DNA from: JAVZGQ01 sp039000685
GTDB taxonomy: Archaea; Aenigmatarchaeota; Aenigmatarchaeia; CG10238-14; SCSR01
NCBI GenBank assembly: GCA_039000685.1
Contig: JAWBNW010000029.1
Coordinates: 1-7,185 of the forward strand
DNA: 7,185 bases
Reading direction: 5' to 3'
The notes under the pieces are model-generated. The model had not been told where the DNA came from, did no database searches, and saw nothing but the letters and a program-made list of their open reading frames with translations. Below are positions 1 to 5,126 of this stretch, one piece after another (the first letter of the stretch is position 1; the number at the start of each line of letters is the position of its first letter). The position numbers and the translations under genes were made by a program.

Positions 1-998
1 CTTAAAGCTCTGTTGTAAATTCTAACTTCATCTATTGTACCATTAGCAATATAATGAACATCCACTTTTCCTAAGACTATTGGATTTGAACCATTTGCCA
101 AAGCCCCGATAACAGCAGTTGGCGAAGAAATTACACCATTAGCGATAGTATAAACCTTACTCCCATTAAAAATGATACCAACTTGATTCCATTCAGCGGG
201 AGAAATTGAAAGTGATGGTGCATTGAAATAAGTCCCAGTCGCATTTATAATTTGTGCAAAAACCAACAAGCCACTGCTAGCCACTAATATGCGATTGCCA
301 TATTCACTGTAGCCATTTAGACTGGTGATTATTGTATGATAATCTGATTGTACACCACCTGCTGGTCCGTATCTTTTCCACCAAGCCAATGCCGTGAAAG
401 AATTCGGAACAGAAACAACAGAAGAAGACTTAACATAATCATCCACTCCATCAAGCTTCAAAGCTCTTCCAAACTTTCCATCAACCCATTCAGGACATCC
501 AGCTCCAGTCAAAGGTGGATCTGAACAGCTCAAGCTCCCATTGTAAAGTGTACCATAATTTCCATAGCCTGAGCTATCTTCGGCTTTTGTCCCATTTCTT
601 TCATCAAACTTCCAATATCCAATCAAACCAATAGCGTTCATGCCAGCTGTATACTTCAGATTTCCCACTTTCTTCAGCATAGGTGCAGCAAACGGGCTAT
701 ACTTTAATTCAATCTTGAACTGAAGAGCTCCCGTAAAATTTCCACTAGTGTTAACTATTCTGTAGTTTCCACCTGAAACTTTTAGCACAACACTTCTCAA
801 GCTCCCAGTTCCTTCTGAAGCAACTTCCCTTATCAAATTGTCCAAAAGCTGCGTGTTCTGTTCAGCTTCATTTATCACAGCAGAATCATAAGCTCTCTCG
901 ATTGTGGGTTTTGCTATGTTCAATACAATGTAGATTACAGTTATTGTCACTAAAATCAGCAGAACAGCTGAAATGAAAGATGAAATTCCCCTTTTCAT
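1..998 (-). CDS. LamG-domain pilin-like protein, probable pilus adhesin (C-terminus cut by window edge)
   Basis: Partial gene: it starts with ATG at 998 and stays open for 332 codons to the left edge, so the stop lies outside. The N-terminus reads MKRGISSF followed by a hydrophobic helix (about residues 5-27), which fits an archaeal class III prepilin signal cleaved after Gly4. Residues about 28-120 form a charged helix and a short beta-rich region. From about 125 the protein is a LamG/concanavalin-A-like jellyroll: GLIGYWKFDE at 124-133, DSSGYGNYGTL at 141-151, the WVDGKFGRAL and LDGVDDYV motifs at 171-189, and GTIDEVRIYNRAL at the visible end. LamG domains commonly bind glycans or proteins, so a pilus-borne adhesin is likely, but the ligand is unknown. 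There are two cysteines (158, 168) and eight N-x-S/T sequons. The start has no GAGG-type ribosome site, unlike most minus-strand genes here, which suggests a separate leaderless transcript. Domain call is confident; the adhesin role is inference. Confidence 0.9.
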   Translation of the reverse strand, partial: MKRGISSFISAVLLILVTITVIYIVLNIAKPTIERAYDSAVINEAEQNTQLLDNLIREVASEGTGSLRSVVLKVSGGNYRIVNTSGNFTGALQFKIELKYSPFAAPMLKKVGNLKYTAGMNAIGLIGYWKFDERNGTKAEDSSGYGNYGTLYNGSLSCSDPPLTGAGCPEWVDGKFGRALKLDGVDDYVKSSSVVSVPNSFTALAWWKRYGPAGGVQSDYHTIITSLNGYSEYGNRILVASSGLLVFAQIINATGTYFNAPSLSISPAEWNQVGIIFNGSKVYTIANGVISSPTAVIGALANGSNPIVLGKVDVHYIANGTIDEVRIYNRAL

Positions 999-1037
999 TA
1001 AATAGAAAATTGTTTTCTTTTAGTTTATTGCTTATCT
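999..1037 (-). promoter_or_regulatory. Candidate promoter of the LamG gene (leaderless)
   Basis: This 39-base gap is the only spacing in the leftward gene series; its other joints overlap. Read on the minus strand it holds AATAAACTAAAAG (1029-1017), an A/T-rich TATA-like element centred about 26 bases before the ATG at 998, the spacing expected if transcription starts at the start codon. No Shine-Dalgarno sequence precedes the ATG. A strong oligo-T terminator for the preceding gene is not evident, so read-through is also possible. Confidence 0.4.
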
Positions 1038-1673
1038 TCAGACAATTTCCACGGTTTTTGTAAATTCGTCCCTATTTTCTGTCCCAAAGCTAGCCATTTC
1101 AAGAACAAAGAAGCTTACGAATCTGCTCTTCCCAATTTCCACGGGAATAGTGATGTTGTAAAATCTGTTTTCTTTTAAGGTTGTGAAATTGACACTTAAA
1201 GTATAGTTTACATCTAAGTTGGTATTAAAGACAAAATCTTTCTTCACACTCGCGCCATCGGCAATATCAGAAAAGCTCTGGTTTGAACCATCATAGCTGA
1301 AAGTCAAGTTCAAACTATTTATAGTCTCATCCAAAAAATTGAAGATCGTGACATTCAATCCTGTGTTAGAACCAGCTGTAACATTTCTGTAACCTGCTTC
1401 AACAGCAACACCTTTGAGTTCTATAGTCTTTACTTTAAGCTTCAACCTTACATAATTCAAATAATTCTCAATTTTCTCACCCTCATTTTTATTGTAAGAA
1501 TATTCAACAGTTTTGATCAACTCACTTCTTATGTTCAGAAATTCTTTTCTAGCCATACTGCTCTCAAGGTTTCTTTTATTTTCAATTATTTTAGTAAGAT
1601 CCAAGCTACTCTTGATTAAGAAAAGCACGATTACAACTACAATTCCCGATATCAAGAAAAATTGACCCTTCAT
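1038..1673 (-). CDS. Secreted pilin-like protein with one N-terminal helix (fourth gene of accessory pilin operon)
   Basis: Complete 211-residue protein that I cannot assign to a named family. It begins MKGQFFLISGI and continues as a hydrophobic helix to about residue 20. K-G|Q at the start fits a class III prepilin cleavage site after Gly3, so the rest is probably outside the membrane. Residues about 24-85 are charged and helical; about 86-180 is beta-rich, resembling an immunoglobulin-like or CARDB-like fold (the stretch with NVTAGSNTGLNVTIFN is typical). Seven N-x-S/T sequons (97, 107, 122, 131, 156, 162, 173) suggest N-glycosylation; there is no cysteine. The ATG at 1673 overlaps the stop of the preceding gene as ATGA, with GAGG a few bases upstream, indicating translational coupling. 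The likely role is minor pilin or pilus accessory protein, by context only. Confidence 0.85.
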   Translation of the reverse strand: MKGQFFLISGIVVVIVLFLIKSSLDLTKIIENKRNLESSMARKEFLNIRSELIKTVEYSYNKNEGEKIENYLNYVRLKLKVKTIELKGVAVEAGYRNVTAGSNTGLNVTIFNFLDETINSLNLTFSYDGSNQSFSDIADGASVKKDFVFNTNLDVNYTLSVNFTTLKENRFYNITIPVEIGKSRFVSFFVLEMASFGTENRDEFTKTVEIV

Positions 1674-2056
1674 GTTCCTCGCCAGATATAGAGTAAAACT
1701 TCCCTCGGTTCTACATGGCTTACATTTCCGGCAATAAAATAGCTAACTGAGGCAATTTTTTCAGAATTTATGCTAACGCTCGGGCAAGTTTGGTCACATA
1801 CTAAAATCTCATACTCAAGACCAAGAGGCAAGAGTTCAGTCAGACTATTCTTTATTTTTTCAGTTTCATTTGCCAAAGCATAGCTAGCAAGCTTGTTCGA
1901 GTCGTCCAAACTCTTGAGGGCTTCAAACCCCCTGATCTTCCATATTACAGTTTCCAAATCTGGAATTTTTTCACCTGTTCCGAAGAGGGTGAAATAAGCT
2001 GCCAACACGAACAATATTGCAATTAAGACTTCAAAACTTTTCAAAATACCTTTCAT
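1670..2056 (-). CDS. Small pilin-like protein with FEVLIAI helix (third gene of accessory pilin operon)
   Basis: Complete 128-residue protein of no recognised named family. The N-terminus MKGILKSFEVLIAILF has K-G at positions 2-3 and a glutamate (9) at the head of a hydrophobic helix reaching about residue 25, resembling the F-x-x-x-E start of type IV pilins and pseudopilins. The cleavage point is uncertain because the glutamate sits six residues after Gly3 rather than five. The rest is a short mixed helix/strand domain with a CxxxC pair (C87, C91), possibly a disulfide in the exported domain, and sequons at N63 and N111. The start at 2056 overlaps the preceding stop as ATGA, and GAGGT lies nine bases upstream of the ATG. 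A pseudopilin-like minor subunit is the best guess. Alternatively it could be a bitopic membrane protein anchoring the assembly. Confidence 0.85.
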   Translation of the reverse strand: MKGILKSFEVLIAILFVLAAYFTLFGTGEKIPDLETVIWKIRGFEALKSLDDSNKLASYALANETEKIKNSLTELLPLGLEYEILVCDQTCPSVSINSEKIASVSYFIAGNVSHVEPREVLLYIWRGT

Positions 2057-2751
2057 GAAATTTCTACCTCAAAGACATAGCCTTTAGGAATTGTTTGTAA
2101 AACCTCACCATAATCCAAGCTCTTTAGTGCTTTGAACTTGTCTACAGAGATCATCTGAAACTCTTGGACAGGTGAGGTCTGGAAAGAATAATTTGTTTCA
2201 TTAACAGGAAAAGCCAAAGAATAGTTTGGGGGCACCACACTTTTTTCAGATGAAAAATAGAGCAAAAAGAATTGGGATTGGTAGGGTTGTAGAGAAACAT
2301 TAAAGACAATTTCACCAGTTTTGAGATAGCCCCCGCCACAAAAAGTTTGATTGTAAAGCTGAAATGGAACTTCTTGATTGCTTAAATTGTAAAGCCTAAG
2401 GGTATTGTTCAAAACTTTTCTGCTACAGCTTGAATCAAAATATACACTCCCGTTTATCGTTATGTTGTTTCTCTGAGTCCCATTTTTCTCTGTAACATTT
2501 ATAAAAACCCTGTAGAGATTATTCATCAATCCAATTTTCACAGGAGTAAATCCCAAATCTTCCCAATTGTTTGGTATTCCCCTACCAATGAAAAAAGTGT
2601 TGAAGAGATCTGAGGCCATCCCTCGCAAATCAGAGGCTTCGGCAATATTTCTATAATTCACAAGATAACTGACCACATAACCAAAAAGAATTCCAACAAA
2701 AATAAGAAAAACACCAGTAGCTATGGCAAAATCTATATGAGAGAATGCCAT
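2053..2751 (-). CDS. Sequon-rich secreted pilin-like protein (second gene of accessory pilin operon)
   Basis: Complete 232-residue protein if translation starts at ATG 2751. A TTG one codon upstream (2754) is possible, but the AAGGTGA ribosome site at the end of the previous gene is better spaced for the ATG, which overlaps the previous TGA by one base (TGATG). The N-terminus MAFSHIDFAIATG leads into one hydrophobic helix (about 8-31). It lacks the K/R-G prepilin motif of its neighbours, so it may stay uncleaved. Residues 32-60 are helical. The remainder is a beta-rich exported domain with two cysteines (109, 138) and eleven N-x-S/T sequons (85, 90, 96, 100, 115, 122, 134, 151, 176, 184, 187), the highest count in the window. 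Family not recognised. Position between pilin-like genes with overlapping ends implies membership of the same assembly. Confidence 0.85.
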   Translation of the reverse strand: MAFSHIDFAIATGVFLIFVGILFGYVVSYLVNYRNIAEASDLRGMASDLFNTFFIGRGIPNNWEDLGFTPVKIGLMNNLYRVFINVTEKNGTQRNNITINGSVYFDSSCSRKVLNNTLRLYNLSNQEVPFQLYNQTFCGGGYLKTGEIVFNVSLQPYQSQFFLLYFSSEKSVVPPNYSLAFPVNETNYSFQTSPVQEFQMISVDKFKALKSLDYGEVLQTIPKGYVFEVEIS

Positions 2752-3338
2752 CAACTCACCTTGTTTATATCTATAATTATATCCTGAGAACCCATCACTA
2801 TGCTGTCTTTTAATGTGCCATTCAAATTGTACCTGTAATACCTCAATGTGCTGTTCAAACCATTCTCGCTCCTTCCTTGCACAAAAACATCAACATTCGG
2901 CACTTCCCTTTCCACCTCTACGATGGGTGATTGTGTAGTTCTTAAAATAATCTTAACTCCTGGGGATGTTATCACTTGAGCAGCAGGTGGTTTTCCTTCA
3001 ATGCTTATGTTTGAAATTTGAATCCAAATCGGATTTGCCATGACTAGGATGACTTCGTAATTTCTTCCAGAAACTTGGGCAGGTAGCTTCAAGTCAATTT
3101 CACCAAGTTTTGCGATATCATTCACTCCTGGAGAAAATTTCGAATTTCTCCCACTCTCATAAAGTTTTAATATATTATTGGATATTCCCGTTCCAATTTG
3201 ATTCAAATTATTTTCAATTTCACTCTTGAGCTGGTCAGTATAAAGGTTGTAAGCTACGACAGAAATGGCAGCAAGAATAATTATACCAAAAAGAATTGCA
3301 AACACATTTTCAGCTATCTCGGCTTGACCTTTTGTCAT
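2751..3338 (-). CDS. Class III prepilin-like protein (first gene of accessory pilin operon)
   Basis: Complete 195-residue protein counted from ATG 3338; a TTG directly before it (3341) would add one residue. The N-terminus MTKGQAEIAENVFAILFGII has a class III-type prepilin signal (K-G|Q with acidic residues at +3 and +6 of the mature chain) followed by a hydrophobic helix to about residue 30. Archaeal prepilin peptidases of the EppA/PibD type cut after this glycine. Residues about 31-62 form a charged helix, and the remainder is beta-rich, including a DLKLPAQVSGRNYEV segment at 82-96. There is no cysteine, and there are three sequons (110, 162, 173). It opens the leftward operon and is divergent from the plus-strand ISPL pilins. 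AGGAG lies 15 bases before the ATG (12 before the TTG), longer than usual. Likely a minor or priming pilin. A major pilin is less likely given the presence of the two ISPL genes. Confidence 0.85.
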   Translation of the reverse strand: MTKGQAEIAENVFAILFGIIILAAISVVAYNLYTDQLKSEIENNLNQIGTGISNNILKLYESGRNSKFSPGVNDIAKLGEIDLKLPAQVSGRNYEVILVMANPIWIQISNISIEGKPPAAQVITSPGVKIILRTTQSPIVEVEREVPNVDVFVQGRSENGLNSTLRYYRYNLNGTLKDSIVMGSQDIIIDINKVS

Positions 3339-3353
3339 CAATTAAATTTTCAT

Positions 3354-3358
3354 CTCCT
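3354..3358 (-). promoter_or_regulatory. Ribosome binding site AGGAG before the accessory pilin operon
   Basis: AGGAG on the minus strand stands 12 bases before TTG 3341 and 15 before ATG 3338. The spacing is long and slightly favours TTG, so the exact start of the gene is unsettled. Its presence argues that this transcript has a leader, in contrast to the pilin gene reading the other way. Confidence 0.45.
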
Positions 3359-3360
3359 GT

Positions 3361-3371
3361 AATATATTTAT
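3361..3371 (+). promoter_or_regulatory. TATA box of the ISPL pilin gene pair
   Basis: The A/T-only run AATATATTTAT is centred about 30 bases before the ATG at 3396, the distance at which an archaeal TATA box would place the start of transcription at or just before the start codon. No Shine-Dalgarno motif precedes that ATG, which agrees with a leaderless mRNA. The element is nearly self-complementary and is also about 25-28 bases from the starts of the divergent gene, so it might serve both directions. No clear purine-rich BRE is seen next to it. Confidence 0.55.
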
Positions 3372-3383
3372 TAGCCCAAATCC

Positions 3384-3391
3384 AAATTTAG
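3384..3391 (-). promoter_or_regulatory. Candidate TATA-like element for the leftward accessory pilin operon
   Basis: On the minus strand this reads CTAAATTT, centred about 49 bases before ATG 3338. An initiation site about 26 bases downstream (near 3361) would give a leader of roughly 22 bases that includes the AGGAG ribosome site. This is an alternative to sharing the central TATA run at 3361-3371; sequence alone does not decide between them. Confidence 0.3.
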
Positions 3392-3395
3392 ATTA

Positions 3396-3445
3396 ATGAA
3401 AGGAATTTCCCCTCTCGTGGCATCAGTCCTTTTGATAGCCATAAC
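3396..3445 (+). repeat. Direct DNA similarity between pilin signal regions, copy 1 (partner 3832-3881)
   Basis: The first 50 bases of the two tandem pilin genes align without gaps at about 41 of 50 positions by hand count. They include an identical 17-base start (ATGAAAGGAATTTCCCC) and an identical 14-base block (TTGATAGCCATAAC, 3432-3445 and 3868-3881). Beyond the hydrophobic helix the two genes have no obvious similarity. Confidence 0.7.
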
Positions 3446-3824
3446 AATGTCAGTAGCTGGTATCTTGGCCTTCTGGGTTTCAAGCTACACTTCCTCAACT
3501 CTGCCAAAAATGAACAGAACAGAAGAATGCAGGTTCTCCAATTTTGAAATATGGAATTGTAGGCTTGATCGCACGACAGGAACGCTTACTTTTGTGTTGC
3601 ACAACATCGGCCAATATGAAATATTGGACCTCACATCTTTCATAGTTTTGACAGATGGTACTGTGACCCCAATGATAAAATTGAACAGTTCTCTTATAGT
3701 TGGTGAATACAAGAGTTTCATCCTCCCCAATTCTACTACCAATGTACCTAGTGAAAAATTCTCAAAACTTATAATTGGTACTGGTGCATGTCCTGATTTA
3801 AGCAAGGAAGCGGTTTGCGCATGA
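3396..3824 (+). CDS. ISPL-type archaeal type IV pilin (first of tandem pair)
   Basis: Complete 142-residue protein. MKGISPLVASVLLIAITMSV is the classic archaeal pilin N-terminal signature (Pilin_N/DUF1628 family). A prepilin peptidase would cut after Gly3, leaving a mature chain that starts I-S-P-L with a hydrophobic helix to about residue 28. In this family the helix packs into the filament core. The C-terminal domain is beta-rich: residues 59-71 (RTTGTLTFVLHNI) and later strands resemble the immunoglobulin-like fold of archaeal pilins. It has four cysteines (45, 55, 132, 141), enough for two disulfides, and three sequons (40, 97, 112). It appears leaderless behind the TATA run at 3361-3371 and is followed after seven bases by a paralogue. 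A structural pilin is likely; which of the pair is the major subunit cannot be told. Confidence 0.93.
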   Translation: MKGISPLVASVLLIAITMSVAGILAFWVSSYTSSTLPKMNRTEECRFSNFEIWNCRLDRTTGTLTFVLHNIGQYEILDLTSFIVLTDGTVTPMIKLNSSLIVGEYKSFILPNSTTNVPSEKFSKLIIGTGACPDLSKEAVCA

Positions 3825-3831
3825 TGATGAC

Positions 3832-3881
3832 ATGAAAGGAATTTCCCCCCTTATAGCTACAATTCTCTTGATAGCCATAAC
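3832..3881 (+). repeat. Direct DNA similarity between pilin signal regions, copy 2 (partner 3396-3445)
   Basis: Second copy of the 50-base conserved prepilin-coding segment; same 17-base and 14-base identical blocks as copy 1. It reflects paralogy under protein-level constraint and could also be a substrate for recombination between the two genes. Confidence 0.7.
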
Positions 3882-4305
3882 TGTTGCTGTTGGAGGAATC
3901 GTGAGCACTTGGATATTTGGTTTCACGAGAACTTCTATAAAAACTGCGGGAGAGCAGGCCAATATTGAAATAATTTGTGGCAATGGCGGAATTTCTCTTT
4001 CAAATGTGTGTTATTCAAACAACTATCTCTCTGGCTACATAACAAACACGGGTACAATATCTTTGGGCAATATAACTATTACAATTCTCTACACAAATGC
4101 CTCAATTCAAAGGTATTATCTTTCTTTTGTTGGAGGGGCTGTGGTAGCACAGACCTCATGCTGTGGTAACTTGAGTATGCTTGTAAACGAAAAATATATG
4201 TTTAATGTCTCGGCAAACGGAAATTACGATAGAATTTATGTTTACACAAACTGCACGGCAAAAGTGACGGACGAAGTAAAAGCTTCTGATATCTTAAGTT
4301 GTTAG
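3832..4305 (+). CDS. ISPL-type archaeal type IV pilin, six cysteines (second of tandem pair)
   Basis: Complete 157-residue protein. Its start MKGISPLIATILLIAITVAV is nearly the same as its upstream neighbour's, with the same expected cleavage after Gly3 and a hydrophobic helix to about residue 29. The exported domain differs: it is glycine- and asparagine-rich, beta-type, with six cysteines (49, 60, 110, 111, 141, 157, the last being the final residue), which could make three disulfides. Five sequons are present (80, 89, 113, 125, 140). The gene starts seven bases after the previous stop with no strong ribosome site, so translation probably depends on re-initiation or coupling. Its TAG (4303-4305) interlocks with the TAA of the GspF-like gene on the other strand. 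Probably a second structural or tip pilin made by duplication of the N-terminal part. Confidence 0.92.
   Translation: MKGISPLIATILLIAITVAVGGIVSTWIFGFTRTSIKTAGEQANIEIICGNGGISLSNVCYSNNYLSGYITNTGTISLGNITITILYTNASIQRYYLSFVGGAVVAQTSCCGNLSMLVNEKYMFNVSANGNYDRIYVYTNCTAKVTDEVKASDILSC
4302..4305. other. Convergent stop-codon overlap (TTAG)
   Basis: The four bases TTAG contain TAG of the rightward pilin gene (4303-4305) and, on the other strand, TAA of the leftward GspF gene (4302-4304). The two transcripts must therefore run into each other's coding sequence before they terminate. Confidence 0.9.
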
Positions 4306-5126
4306 CCAACAATCGTGAAAACAATCAAACCAACAATCACCATTATCAAGCTATGCTTCACGCCGCTTATCAACCTACCTTCGGCCATCTTCCCCACAGA
4401 TAAACCTGCAAATGCTCCTTGAATCAAGATAAGGTTCATGAATAAATTTCTGTAATCGCTGCTCAAATTTTGTTGGGGAGCCCCTCCTACCATTTCAACA
4501 TTGACATTTGTCAAGCTTGGAATTAAGAATTTTCCCATGGCTATGATGACACCAAGGAATACGAAGAAAATTATATAGCCGGTCGTTACTTGAGAATAAA
4601 GGTACATGGTCCTCTCAGCTTTAAGTCTCTCTATTTCCATACTCGCATTGCTCAAAGCTTCTAGAGTATCAGTTAAGTTTCCACCAAAACTGTGGCTTTC
4701 TATCACGGATGACATAATCCTTTGTATCATTTTAGATTTAGTGGCTTTGGCAAAGTTGTTGAGAACCTTTTCTACAGGTATTCCCCAATCAAGTTGTGCC
4801 GCCATTTTTTTCACATAGGGGTTAAGATCCTTGTAATCATTTTTTCTCAAATTTTTAGTGGCTTGTTCGATTGTCATACCACCTCTCATCAGCTCTATGA
4901 AATCTCTGAGAAATGCGGGAAACATTGTCTCGATAATCTTGAGCCTTCTATATTTCAGATATTCCAGCATGACAACTGGTACTACAAGCATTATACAGGC
5001 AAAAATGTTTATAGCAGAGAAAATGTTTGGGATTTCCTTCAAAAAAATAAAATTGATAGCTATTATTCCGGCTACAACAAACGAGTTCAATATTACCAGT
5101 ATCAGATATTTTCTTTCTATCTTCAT
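4302..5126 (-). CDS. GspF/TadC-like pilus assembly membrane protein (second of pair)
   Basis: Complete 274-residue protein of the type II secretion F (T2SF) superfamily. Expected membrane segments: about 8-28, 36-57, 179-201, 227-247 and 257-273. The cytoplasmic T2SF helical domain spans about 69-175, with the typical FPAFLRDFIELMRGGMTIEQA start (69-89) and the ESHSFGGNLTDTLEALS segment (143-159) that in this family faces the ATPase. It would be the inner-membrane platform that couples ATP hydrolysis to pilin insertion. The ATG at 5126 overlaps the upstream GspF gene's TGA as ATGA, with GAGGT six bases before the start. Archaellum FlaJ carries both T2SF halves in one roughly 550-residue chain; here they are separate, as in Tad (TadB/TadC) and Methanococcus Epd-type pili. 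Its stop overlaps the convergent pilin gene, leaving no room for a terminator. Confidence 0.92.
   Translation of the reverse strand: MKIERKYLILVILNSFVVAGIIAINFIFLKEIPNIFSAINIFACIMLVVPVVMLEYLKYRRLKIIETMFPAFLRDFIELMRGGMTIEQATKNLRKNDYKDLNPYVKKMAAQLDWGIPVEKVLNNFAKATKSKMIQRIMSSVIESHSFGGNLTDTLEALSNASMEIERLKAERTMYLYSQVTTGYIIFFVFLGVIIAMGKFLIPSLTNVNVEMVGGAPQQNLSSDYRNLFMNLILIQGAFAGLSVGKMAEGRLISGVKHSLIMVIVGLIVFTIVG

Noticed and set aside
2752..2754. TTG as start of the second accessory gene
   Set aside because: It sits only two to three bases from the GGTGA ribosome site, whereas the next codon, ATG at 2751, has more normal spacing and gives a common TGATG overlap. TTG is not excluded.
3485..3805. 106-codon open frame on the minus strand
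   Set aside because: It is the antisense shadow of the first ISPL pilin, which has a clear family N-terminus and promoter; the shadow has no recognisable features.
3818..3836. Possible hairpin or repeat in the ATGATGATGACATG stretch between the pilins
   Set aside because: It is a short run of ATG/GAT triplets with only 4-base complementary ends, too weak for a terminator or attenuator; the upstream ATGs are out of frame with the second pilin.
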